36,312 bases of DNA from positions 1 through 36,312 of the forward strand of contig NZ_JAARZJ010000017.1 in assembly GCF_014229245.1 (NCBI RefSeq), read 5' to 3'. Each line of letters opens with the position of its first letter. Position 1 is the first letter of the stretch. Positions 17,701 to 24,737 of this stretch are shown here, piece after piece. Position numbers and translations under genes: made by a program. The stretch is from Listeria farberi. GTDB lineage: Bacteria; Bacillota; Bacilli; Lactobacillales; Listeriaceae. The notes below the pieces were generated by a model that did no database searches, was not told where the DNA came from, and worked only from the letters and a program-made list of their open reading frames with translations.

Positions 17701-20700
17701 AATATGGTTCGAATCAAAGTGAAAACGCAAATTAATGCAGGCGAAACACAAACCTTCAAAGTACCACTTAAAGTAGATGAAACATTCAATTCAGCAACAG
17801 AAGGCAATAAGATTAGTGAAAGAGATGTTTATAATCCTTACTATCGTGTAACAACTAATACATTCTCTGGTTCGCTATCTGGAACAAAAGTAGGTGCTGA
17901 GTTAGTTATCGGCGAAGTTTCCGGAAGGTTATTTCAAGATAAAGATGTTAATGGTTTGTATGAAAAAGACAAAGGTGATGAACCTTTAGCGAATGAAACT
18001 ATAGAACTTTACAAATGGAATGAAACCACATCCATATACGAACCGGCCAAAGTAAACGGTGAAAATGTGACTGCTACAACAGACAGTGCAGGAAATTATA
18101 CATTTGATTACAATGATGGTGTTGGTTATGGTAATTATGCAGTGAAATTCCCAGACAAAGCGGGCTACCAATATACACTAAAAAATATTGGTAAAGACAT
18201 CTCACTGGATAGTGATGCACCTTATAGCGGAGCAGATAGAGGCTGGGTGAAGCAAATCGATCCAACGCAACCAAAATCTCAGCACATTAATGCAGGTTAT
18301 TACGCTTATGACCCTATGCAAGATTTAAAAGTTAATTTAAATGAAAAACAAGTACAGGTGGAAAATAGTTTAGAAATTACTTTACCGAAAGTCCCCGCTA
18401 CTACAGGACAAGCTGCCGAAGATACTATCGAACCAAGCTTCTTTAAAAATATTAAAGCAGCAACAGATGGGTATAAATGGACTGTTGCAGATACCAATGT
18501 GGCAACAGTACAAACATTAGCGGATGGTTCAGCGGCTGTAGTAGGTATTTCCACAAAAGACAAAACGATTGATGTAACAGATTTAACGATTACCATCCAA
18601 GATATTTTTGGAACAGAACAAAGCTCTACAGCCCCAGTATATGTTACTTCAAAAGCCGGAACGACTGTTCAACAGGATGGTTATACCATGGGAGCAACTG
18701 ATTTTTCGGTGGAGTACAAGGAAGCTACTAGTTTAACGGAAGCACAGGCCCTAACTCTTGCGAAAACAGCCGCTTTTGAAGAAGTAAAAGACGGCGTTAA
18801 CTCAAGCGCAGAAAATCGTTTAGACCAAGTTCAAGTAAACCAAACACAATTAGATGCCATAAAAAATGGCTCTAATCAAGGTGGCGTGTATCCATTAACT
18901 TACACGATAACAAAAGATAGCAAAACGGTTTCAGTTACTATTCAAGTAACTGTAGCAAAAGATTTAACCGCAGTGAACGCACATGATTCTACTATTTATG
19001 TAGGAGACACATGGGATGCGGAAGACAACTTTGATAGTGCAACAAATAAAGAAGGCGACACTAATGTAGCATTTAGCGATGTAACAGTTACAGGAAGCGT
19101 GAATACCGAAGTAGCTGGAGTCTATCCGGTGACATACACCTATAATGGAGTTTCCTCGACTATTCAAGTTACTGTCAAAGCTAAACAAACAGCTGTGAAC
19201 GCGCATGATTCCACAATTTATACAGGTGACACATGGAATGCGGGAGACAATTTCGATAGTGCGCTAGATAAAGATGGCAATTCCGTTGCTTTTACTGAGG
19301 TAACGGTGGCAGGAAATGTGAACACAAATGAAGCAGGTAGCTATCCAATCACTTATAGCTATGACGGCTTCGCGAAAACTGTTACAGTCACAGTAAAAGA
19401 AAATAAATCAGGTATCAGTGCTCATGACTCTACTATTTATGTAGGAGATGTGTGGAGTGCCAAAGATAACTTCGATAGTGCTTTTGATAAAGAAGGCAAT
19501 GCGGTTGACCTAAAAGACGTTACAGTCACAGAAAAACCAACTGTAGATACGACAAAAGCAGGTGCTTATGAAGTCACTTACAAGTATGGCAAAGTATCGA
19601 AAAAAATCACTTTAACTGTAAAAGCTAAATTAACCGCAGTGAACGCGCATAATTCAAAGCTTTATGTCGGAGATACGTGGAAGGCTGAAGATAACTTTGA
19701 TAGTGCGCTTGATAAAGACGGCAATTCAGTTACATTCGCCGATATCGAAGTAGAAGGAACCGTGGATACAACTAAAGCAGGAACATATCCTGTAACATAC
19801 GTGTATGATGGGGTTAAGACAACAATTAATATCCAAGTGAAAGACATTCTAACTAATGTCCATGCACATGATTCAGTAATTTATGTAGGGGATAGTTGGA
19901 ATCCTAAAGACAACTTTGACAAAGCTTTAGATAAAGATGGAAATATGGTAGCTTGGAATGAAATCACTGTCACAGAAATGCCAACTGTGGACTTAAAAAC
20001 ACCAGGTGTTTATCAAGTTACCTACAGTTATGCTGGAGTTTCGTCAACCATTCATGTTACAGTAGAACCAAGAAAAACGAGTATTGAAGTGCATGATAGT
20101 ACAATTTATGCAGGAGATACATGGAAAGCAGCGGATAATTTCGATAGTGCTACAGATAAAAAAGGCGACAGAATTTCCTTTAAAGATTTGACTGTAACCG
20201 GAAACGTAGACAGTAGAGAAGCTGGCACTTATGAGGTAAGATATAGTTATGATGGAGTGGAAAAAATAGCACATATCAAAGTGTTAAAAAATCAAGCACA
20301 AATCACTGTAAAAGATAGCGTTCTTCCACAAGGTGAAAAATGGGAAGCCAAAGCAAATTTTGCAAGTGCAACAAATCGTGATGGCGTAGAAATCCCTTTC
20401 TCCAAAATTCAAGTAGATGGTACAGTAGATGTAAATAAAGCTGGAACATACAAAGTGATTTACACGTATGATCCAAATGAAGGGACAAAAGATGCTGGCA
20501 AAAAACAACTTGCTGCAATTGCAACGATAGAAGTAAAACCATTAAGTGTAAATCAAGAAGAACCTACCAAACCTAGCGTAAAAGAAGGAAAGACTAGGAT
20601 AAAAATTATAAATGGAACACAGCATACAGCAACATATGAAGAAGCAAAACCATTACCAAAAACAGGTGACCAAACAAACACTTGGGTAATCTGGACAGGC

Positions 20701-20763
20701 TTGAGCTTACTTGTTCTAAGCATGCTCTTGTTGGTGATGAGAGGGAGAAAGAAAAAGTATTAA
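14710..20763 (+). CDS. Giant LPXTG cell-wall surface protein with Ig-like repeats, copy B
   Basis: This 2017-residue tandem paralogue of the protein at 8269 has the same architecture end to end: signal peptide (about 1-35), acidic linker, long beta-rich adhesin region, SdrD/Cna B-like domain from about residue 1068 (DKDVNGLYEKDKGDE), Ig-like domains, seven repeats from about residue 1419, a short stalk, LPKTG at 1982-1986 and a basic tail. I place the start at TTG 14710. GAAGGAGAGG precedes it at the distance seen in copy A, and the residues after it (IIKPNKLKQWLVLL) align with copy A. An in-frame ATG at 14650 would add 20 residues translated from the conserved leader and lacks a ribosome site. 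Similarity to copy A is patchy, with near-identical blocks between clearly diverged ones, which suggests gene conversion. Its stalk is shorter and has fewer prolines than copy A. Confidence 0.93.
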   Translation: MIIKPNKLKQWLVLLMAFFLVLGQLNLTALHVFAKENGNDDLTYEVQSDIATDKKSADLTIKVTPAKEEVEIVTIKTPDGVEKESHEASYKAIKNGEISFLITYQDTNTEKSETKSYTATYKVSGIVSEEETSKEVEESNQEATTKEPSDSDNTKTTSKQLLKANQATVDLNIPDYNQTAWSNGDIKEVNVTVDFGDNTSTGKKVSFALPDGMRFVSLPVPSNYQSGTNVDPAILSRLGASDPLGVAITSVTVPQIEKAYNNATFGTVSYDLSSGTEKASFTFSVRVDAAKYYGPKDIESPIKAEVFMEGASNPIASTEQAIHAEGNKVIGYAEQNHVKTMFRDWYENFTLPEVLASTDETASYNYTKTYALVNGLNQLDGRGAPFFVAKHMKTTLYYPEGMEYVGVVDRFGNLMKDSTNMTFTNYPEENKVVIDSKLLNYNSVSGSVFAVKYKVPKDTPAGTYSAPKAPHTVITTYDNQVFETDALTTNSADTTTVTPIDVCKVVGASANKLTLFSANGTINPDNETWAGSIQIQNKQTAGVKTNQVYQIEFDPNWKAYMVNIPFDSRVVGNKIKDVQYKTNLNPSYRTYTGALTKNNNQTYRLDAKVVGLEEGEYFTEVKANVGDFSPGYVSTESLATYRWNSTTSYGMVKPGITSVQFKGSIWNAEDEANTKVSSTSTYKVSNSITTAANGTAAFFDKTGKLTKVASAGETINTKATLLLHDYPYGTRTALNNPEVYLRELTGTKVQPSSIKLTDQDGKDVDFSIEEKTAKNGEKVYVLKTKDVSVGNFLNYPYKQKYLHLSYNTTFDVTLDKSINMDAQQVIAWGGPDVTSAIANNTFLDTGLDVNQNGRDNEKLLSVNSSTLSIPKQDTVTVETFLSVAGEGAKAAYVEGDDNTVSYFTPGTDADYTVQITNASNAEASTFELFIPIPKTGQDFGDKFQSEAFKWDMKLNSALAITAEQQNQFEVSYTTEATENNYDAESIYSDTVADYEKVNMVRIKVKTQINAGETQTFKVPLKVDETFNSATEGNKISERDVYNPYYRVTTNTFSGSLSGTKVGAELVIGEVSGRLFQDKDVNGLYEKDKGDEPLANETIELYKWNETTSIYEPAKVNGENVTATTDSAGNYTFDYNDGVGYGNYAVKFPDKAGYQYTLKNIGKDISLDSDAPYSGADRGWVKQIDPTQPKSQHINAGYYAYDPMQDLKVNLNEKQVQVENSLEITLPKVPATTGQAAEDTIEPSFFKNIKAATDGYKWTVADTNVATVQTLADGSAAVVGISTKDKTIDVTDLTITIQDIFGTEQSSTAPVYVTSKAGTTVQQDGYTMGATDFSVEYKEATSLTEAQALTLAKTAAFEEVKDGVNSSAENRLDQVQVNQTQLDAIKNGSNQGGVYPLTYTITKDSKTVSVTIQVTVAKDLTAVNAHDSTIYVGDTWDAEDNFDSATNKEGDTNVAFSDVTVTGSVNTEVAGVYPVTYTYNGVSSTIQVTVKAKQTAVNAHDSTIYTGDTWNAGDNFDSALDKDGNSVAFTEVTVAGNVNTNEAGSYPITYSYDGFAKTVTVTVKENKSGISAHDSTIYVGDVWSAKDNFDSAFDKEGNAVDLKDVTVTEKPTVDTTKAGAYEVTYKYGKVSKKITLTVKAKLTAVNAHNSKLYVGDTWKAEDNFDSALDKDGNSVTFADIEVEGTVDTTKAGTYPVTYVYDGVKTTINIQVKDILTNVHAHDSVIYVGDSWNPKDNFDKALDKDGNMVAWNEITVTEMPTVDLKTPGVYQVTYSYAGVSSTIHVTVEPRKTSIEVHDSTIYAGDTWKAADNFDSATDKKGDRISFKDLTVTGNVDSREAGTYEVRYSYDGVEKIAHIKVLKNQAQITVKDSVLPQGEKWEAKANFASATNRDGVEIPFSKIQVDGTVDVNKAGTYKVIYTYDPNEGTKDAGKKQLAAIATIEVKPLSVNQEEPTKPSVKEGKTRIKIINGTQHTATYEEAKPLPKTGDQTNTWVIWTGLSLLVLSMLLLVMRGRKKKY
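18964..20540 (+). repeat. Seven tandem Ig-like repeats in copy B
   Basis: The array is equal in number and order to that in copy A, from LTAVNAHDSTIYVGDTWDAE to the degenerate seventh unit (VKDSVLPQGE). Unit 4 has a changed core, AHNSKLYVGDTW. Repeat number has stayed at seven in both copies despite sequence drift. Confidence 0.85.
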
Positions 20764-20811
20764 TTTATGAAGAAACAATTAATACAAGATAGTAAAAATA
20801 AAAGGTAAACC

Positions 20812-20845
20812 AATACCGACCAGAGAAAACTGGTCGGTATTTTTG
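20812..20845 (+). terminator. Terminator after LPXTG copy B
   Basis: AATACCGACCAG (20812-20823) pairs with CTGGTCGGTATT (20830-20841) around a 6-base loop, followed by T residues. Confidence 0.9.
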
Positions 20846-20893
20846 TTATTAGATACATTTAATTTCAGACATTGTTTAAGAAAGGTGGAGCAA

Positions 20894-21271
20894 ATGAAAA
20901 AACAAAATAGATTAGAACTCGTTCTATTACAAGAAATCCATTCTACAGAACTTGATTTACCTCTTAAAGAATGGCAGCCTAGTCCCCAAGAAGAAATTTA
21001 TTTAGTTGTTGATATGTTTATTGGAACAAATGATGTTAAAAAAGGCGGAAATTATTTTTATGTTTTAGTTGTAACTCCCGGAGCAATAAATAAATTGCAG
21101 CATGTTCCAAAAGAAAAACGAAAATTAATAGTAATGGAACATTATAGCTATGATTTACTTTTAAAAAAGATAGAAATCATTTTAGAAAAGTGTTCAAAAG
21201 AGAATTGGGATGATTCATGTCAAGCACTGCAAAACTATTTCTACTGGGAATTTGAAAATTATAAAAGCTAA
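20894..21271 (+). CDS. Imm8-like immunity protein, orphan
   Basis: This 125-residue soluble protein starts at ATG 20894 with AAAGGTGGAG three bases before it. A possible earlier start at 20843 lies in the preceding terminator and is rejected. The pattern fits the Imm8 immunity family as I remember it: an acidic early region, EEIYLVVDMFIGTND, a FYVLVVTPGAI strand where the family has a VxTPxWL-type motif, a LIVMEHYSYDLLLKKIEIIL segment, the CSKENWDD turn and the terminal FYWEFENYKS. Imm8 proteins normally neutralise a toxin domain encoded just upstream. Here no toxin is present: the preceding gene is an LPXTG protein with a normal sorting signal. It may be an orphan immunity gene protecting against toxins of neighbours. 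Family assignment is moderate; the orphan status is directly visible within this window. Confidence 0.7.
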   Translation: MKKQNRLELVLLQEIHSTELDLPLKEWQPSPQEEIYLVVDMFIGTNDVKKGGNYFYVLVVTPGAINKLQHVPKEKRKLIVMEHYSYDLLLKKIEIILEKCSKENWDDSCQALQNYFYWEFENYKS

Positions 21272-21297
21272 AAAATGGACAAACTTAGCTTGTTAAT

Positions 21298-21555
21298 TTA
21301 GTATAACCACCAAACCACTATGCCAATAGTCCAAACCATCGCAAGTGGCACTAAAATTCGGAATTTCGGCTTTTGCGTTTTATGGTGAAACAACTGCATT
21401 GACATCCAACTACCGAATGCCCCACCAAGAAAAGCGGTGAAAAGCAGTACAGATTCAGGTATCCGGTAAGCGTGTTTAATTGCCTTCCTTTTATCAACAG
21501 CGAATAATAGAAAAGAAATAAGCGTTATCGCGATTAAATATATCGTTAAAATCAT
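21298..21555 (-). CDS. DUF1294 small membrane protein
   Basis: This 85-residue protein has three hydrophobic segments (about residues 2-20, 36-53 and 66-84). The family pattern is clear: FAVDKRKAIKHAYRIPE after helix 1, then LGGAFGSWMSM and HHKTQKPKF. The DUF1294 family is widespread and has no established function. A GGGGGA ribosome site precedes the ATG at 21555. It is divergent from the RidA gene, and its 3' end faces the Imm8-like gene with only 26 bases between the stop codons and no strong hairpin. Confidence 0.85.
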   Translation of the reverse strand: MILTIYLIAITLISFLLFAVDKRKAIKHAYRIPESVLLFTAFLGGAFGSWMSMQLFHHKTQKPKFRILVPLAMVWTIGIVVWWLY

Positions 21556-21633
21556 CCAGAAATCCCCCTTTATTGCTAAATCTAACTTTATTTATTAGAA
21601 TAAAAGCATACCACAAAAGAAAGCAGGGATAAA

Positions 21634-22011
21634 ATGGTAAAAGAAATTATTCAAACTTCATCAGCCCCAAAAGCACTTGGACCATATTCACAAGCTGTAA
21701 AAGTGAATGGACTTATTTTCACATCAGGTCAACTTGGTATTAACCCAACAACCGGAGAATTAGCAGAAGGCGCAACAAAACAAGCCGAGCAAGCTTTTAA
21801 AAATTTAGCAGCTGTACTAAAAGAAGCTGGTTCTGGACTAGATAAAATCATTAAAGCAACTGTTTTTTTCAAAGACCTAAATAATTTTACAGCTGTGAAT
21901 GAAGTATACGCTACTTTCTTTTCCAGCGATTTCCCAGCTAGAAGTGCTTTCCAAGTAGCGAAATTACCGCTTGATGCTGACATTGAAATCGAAGTTATCG
22001 CAGAAGCATAA
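21634..22011 (+). CDS. ridA: RidA (YjgF/YER057c) enamine/imine deaminase
   Basis: This 125-residue protein is the normal length for RidA, which forms a trimer and hydrolyses reactive 2-aminoacrylate and related imines released by PLP enzymes. Diagnostic stretches are SAPKALGPYSQAVKV near the start, FTSGQLGINP, and the C-terminal PARSAFQVAKLP with the conserved arginine, followed by IEIEVIA. GCAGGGAT precedes the ATG. It lies directly before a methionine-controlled gene, but that gene has its own promoter, so co-transcription is not implied. Assignment is firm at family level. Confidence 0.93.
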   Translation: MVKEIIQTSSAPKALGPYSQAVKVNGLIFTSGQLGINPTTGELAEGATKQAEQAFKNLAAVLKEAGSGLDKIIKATVFFKDLNNFTAVNEVYATFFSSDFPARSAFQVAKLPLDADIEIEVIAEA

Positions 22012-22027
22012 ATATTCAGAAATAAAT

Positions 22028-22057
22028 TTGACAATTACGAGAAGTAAACGATATAAT
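22028..22057 (+). promoter_or_regulatory. Promoter of the SAM-riboswitch transcript
   Basis: TTGACA (22028-22033) and TATAAT (22052-22057), both perfect consensus, are separated by 18 bp. The riboswitch begins about 20 bases downstream. Confidence 0.85.
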
Positions 22058-22078
22058 AAGAACCAATTACATAGTAAC

Positions 22079-22232
22079 TTATCAAGAAAGGTGGAGGGTT
22101 CTGGCCCAGTGAAGCCTTGGCAACCGGACTTTTCACGGTGCCAAATCCAGCAGTATCACTGACAGATAAGGCACGCGAAACAGGTAAATCACTCTTTCCC
22201 TTAAAAGCTGTCTTTTTGGGGAAAGTTTTTTT
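22079..22232 (+). ncRNA. SAM-I (S-box) riboswitch with intrinsic terminator
   Basis: The S-box core is present in order: TTATCAAGAAAGGTGGAGGG, CTGGCCCAGTGAAGCC, TTGGCAACCG, GGTGCCAAATCCAGCAG and GACAGATAAG (22079 to about 22170). An expression platform follows: CTCTTTCCC pairs with GGGGAAAG and runs into seven T residues, ending at 22232. SAM binding would favour the terminator and turn off the MetE-like gene. The reading frame through this region is therefore not coding. Confidence 0.95.
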
Positions 22233-22266
22233 GTACATAAAAATAACTAGAATTGAGGCGAAGAAA

Positions 22267-23370
22267 ATGAATCAAGTGGCACCATTTTACGCAGATCATG
22301 TTGGAAGTATTTTACGGACAAAGGCAATTAAAGAGGCACGCGAGAAATTCCAAAGCGGCGAAATTACAACTCAAGAATTACGTGATATTGAAAACGCAGA
22401 AATTAAGTATATTGTTGAAAAACAAAAAGAAGTGGGTTTAAAAGCAATTACTGATGGCGAATTCCGCCGCGCTTGGTGGCATTTTGATTTCTTAGAGAAT
22501 TTGGATGGAGTAGAAGGGTACAATGCAGCGGGAGGTATTCAATTTAGCAAAGTCCAAACAAAATCGCATTCGGTGAAAATCACTGGTCCAATTGATTTCA
22601 CGACACATCCATTTATAGAAGATTTTATTTTCCTAAAAGAGGTAGTTGGTGAAAATCATGTAGCAAAACAAACGATTCCAAGTCCGGCGATGCTTCATTA
22701 TCGTGGGGACATGGAGTATCAGCCATATATAGACGATGCTGATAAATTTGTAGCTGACTTAGCGGTGGCTTATCAAAAAGCGATTCAAGCCTTTTATGAT
22801 GCCGGTTGTCGTTATTTACAATTAGATGATACGTCGTGGAGCTATTTATGCTCTGATGAACAGCGCGAAGTCGTACGTGAGCGAGGTTTCGACCCCGATA
22901 CGCTGCAAGAAACGTATAAAACGCTCATCAATGAATCTATTAAATATAAACCAGCAGATATGGTTATTACGATGCACATTTGTCGCGGGAATTTTCGCTC
23001 TACATGGATAGCAGAAGGCGGTTATGGGCCAGTGGCAGAAACGTTATTTGGTAAACTAAATATCGATGGTTTCTTTTTAGAATATGATAATGAACGTTCT
23101 GGAGATTTTTCACCACTAAAATATGTAGCGCGCCCAGATTTGAAAATTGTTCTTGGCTTAATCACCTCTAAAACGGGGGATTTAGAAGACGAAACGGCAA
23201 TCAAAGAACGAATTAGAGAGGCTAGTGAGGTTGTGCCGCTAAACCAATTACGCCTCAGCCCACAGTGCGGATTCGCCTCTACAGAAGAAGGTAATATTTT
23301 AAGCGAAGAAGCACAATGGAACAAATTACGTTACGTCGTCAAAATCGCAGAAGACGTTTGGGGAAAATAA
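22267..23370 (+). CDS. Short MetE-like methyltransferase (YxjG/YxjH type)
   Basis: This 367-residue protein corresponds to the C-terminal catalytic half of cobalamin-independent methionine synthase. It lacks the N-terminal half of full MetE (about 750 residues). Zinc ligands are visible: His237 and Cys239 in MHICRGN, Glu272 in FFLEYDNERSGDF, and Cys334 in SPQCGF. It probably moves a methyl group to homocysteine or a related thiol; the methyl donor for YxjG-type proteins is not certain. The start is ATG 22267 after GAGGCG. An upstream in-frame ATG at 22117 would translate the riboswitch and is rejected. The S-box riboswitch fits a methionine-synthesis role, as for yxjG and yxjH in Bacillus subtilis. 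It forms a single-gene unit with a terminator at 23379. Confidence 0.9.
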   Translation: MNQVAPFYADHVGSILRTKAIKEAREKFQSGEITTQELRDIENAEIKYIVEKQKEVGLKAITDGEFRRAWWHFDFLENLDGVEGYNAAGGIQFSKVQTKSHSVKITGPIDFTTHPFIEDFIFLKEVVGENHVAKQTIPSPAMLHYRGDMEYQPYIDDADKFVADLAVAYQKAIQAFYDAGCRYLQLDDTSWSYLCSDEQREVVRERGFDPDTLQETYKTLINESIKYKPADMVITMHICRGNFRSTWIAEGGYGPVAETLFGKLNIDGFFLEYDNERSGDFSPLKYVARPDLKIVLGLITSKTGDLEDETAIKERIREASEVVPLNQLRLSPQCGFASTEEGNILSEEAQWNKLRYVVKIAEDVWGK

Positions 23371-23378
23371 CGAATAAG

Positions 23379-23408
23379 AAGAACTGGCCTAAGCTAGTTC
23401 TTTTTTCG
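23379..23408 (+). terminator. Terminator of the MetE-like gene
   Basis: AAGAACT (23379-23385) pairs with AGTTCTT (23396-23402), extended by inner GC pairs, followed by a T run. Confidence 0.75.
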
Positions 23409-23466
23409 TCTTTACAAAAACAGCAAGTAGGAATAGAATAGATGTTCTAGAAGGAGGGGAAGCCCT

Positions 23467-24567
23467 TTGGATGACAAATTAAAAACCAAATTAACCTTAT
23501 TACCTGAATCACCAGGTTGCTATATTTATAGAGACGAAAATAACGAAATACTTTATATCGGCAAATCTAAATGTTTAAAAAACCGTGTAAAGTCTTATTT
23601 TCATAGTAAACAAATCGGTAAAACGGCAAGGCTTGTAAGGCAAATTCGTGACTTAGAACTTATTATCACTACTTCCGAAAAAGAGGCGCTACTTCTCGAA
23701 ATGATTTTAATTCAAAAATATCAACCGCCTTTCAATATCCAGTTAAAAGAAGGAACGAGTTATCCTTATATTAAAATCACGAATGAGAAAAACCCGCATA
23801 TCGAAGTTGTTTTTGAAGTGAAACAAGATGGCGCACACTACTTCGGTCCATATCCAGGCCGTTTTTCAGCAAGGCAAACAGTAGAGCTTATTGAAAAATT
23901 ATTCCCACTTTGTAGGTGTGATGGGAGACCGGGGCGTCCCTGTTTGTACTATCATTTAGGACTTTGCTTAGGGCCTTGCCAAGCGGAAATTGACCCTGCT
24001 GTATATAAAAAACAAATTCAAAAAATCAGTCGTTTTCTTGAAGGCGATGTTAAGGGCGTGAAGGGGAAACTCACTAAAGACATGGAAGCAGCCACCGAAA
24101 AATTAGAATTCGAAAGAGCTGCCGAATTACGAGATAAAATTCATGCAATTAATGAAACGATCGAAAAACAACATATTATTTTCCCTGGACTAAAAAATCG
24201 TGATATTATCGGCTGCTATGAACAAGATAATTATTTAAGTGTCTTCGTTTTCTTTGTTCGAAATGGCGCAATCAATGGAAGTAAGTGGCATGTTTTTCCA
24301 ATCGAAAATTCACTTCAAGAAGATTTAGCTCACTTTATCAATCAATTTTACGATGATCCAAATAACATCCAACCAAAAGAGTTGCTAATAGCTGAAAAAC
24401 TCGATAAAATTACCTTGAGAGAGCCACTCCGCAAGGCTTCTATATTCCCACAAAAAGGTGGGAAAAAGAAACAACTTAATTTAGCTATTGAAAATGCTAA
24501 GAGTACGTATACCGCTTATGCTAAGATGAAAGAATACGATTTTGAAACCCAATTGAAAAACAGTTAG
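23467..24567 (+). CDS. Truncated UvrC homologue (GIY-YIG nuclease, Cho-like)
   Basis: This 366-residue protein covers the N-terminal half of UvrC, whose full length is about 600. The GIY-YIG domain is intact (GCYIY at 17-21, YIGKSK at 30-35, Arg40, Glu78), so 3'-side incision activity is plausible. A cysteine cluster, Cys149/151, Cys159, Cys167 and Cys171 (FPLCRC, RPCLYYHLGLCLGPC), matches the spacing of the iron-sulfur ligands described in UvrC. A UVR motif, LEFERAAELRDKIHAI, lies near 212-227. The protein ends soon after the start of the RNase H-like domain and lacks the 5' nuclease site and helix-hairpin-helix. This architecture resembles E. coli Cho, an accessory 3' incision nuclease. The start is TTG 23467 after GAAGGAGGGG. 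It has its own terminator. It looks like an established paralogue, not a fresh break. Confidence 0.88.
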   Translation: MDDKLKTKLTLLPESPGCYIYRDENNEILYIGKSKCLKNRVKSYFHSKQIGKTARLVRQIRDLELIITTSEKEALLLEMILIQKYQPPFNIQLKEGTSYPYIKITNEKNPHIEVVFEVKQDGAHYFGPYPGRFSARQTVELIEKLFPLCRCDGRPGRPCLYYHLGLCLGPCQAEIDPAVYKKQIQKISRFLEGDVKGVKGKLTKDMEAATEKLEFERAAELRDKIHAINETIEKQHIIFPGLKNRDIIGCYEQDNYLSVFVFFVRNGAINGSKWHVFPIENSLQEDLAHFINQFYDDPNNIQPKELLIAEKLDKITLREPLRKASIFPQKGGKKKQLNLAIENAKSTYTAYAKMKEYDFETQLKNS

Positions 24568-24600
24568 AAGCTAGCTTTCGCTGATTAGCTTCTTTGTTTT
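24567..24600 (+). terminator. Terminator of the UvrC-like gene
   Basis: AGAAGCTA (24567-24574) pairs with TAGCTTCT (24586-24593), followed by TTGTTTT. It begins at the stop codon. Confidence 0.75.
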
Positions 24601-24631
24601 GCTGTGTTGAAAATCTTATCATAAATAACTA

Positions 24632-24660
24632 TGGTCAATAATCTAGCCTTATGGTAAAAT
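24632..24660 (+). promoter_or_regulatory. Promoter candidate for the amino acid importer operon
   Basis: TGGTCA (24632-24637) and TAAAAT (24655-24660) are 17 bp apart, about 80 bases before the ATG at 24738. Confidence 0.5.
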
Positions 24661-24737
24661 CTTACGAGTACGGAAAAAATTAATGCTACATAAAAATAAT
24701 TAATTATAGCTAAACACATATAGAGGGAGGACACAAT

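Noticed and set aside
22117-22266. In-frame extension of the MetE-like protein
   Set aside because: It lies inside the SAM riboswitch and its terminator; ATG 22267 has a ribosome site and matches family length.
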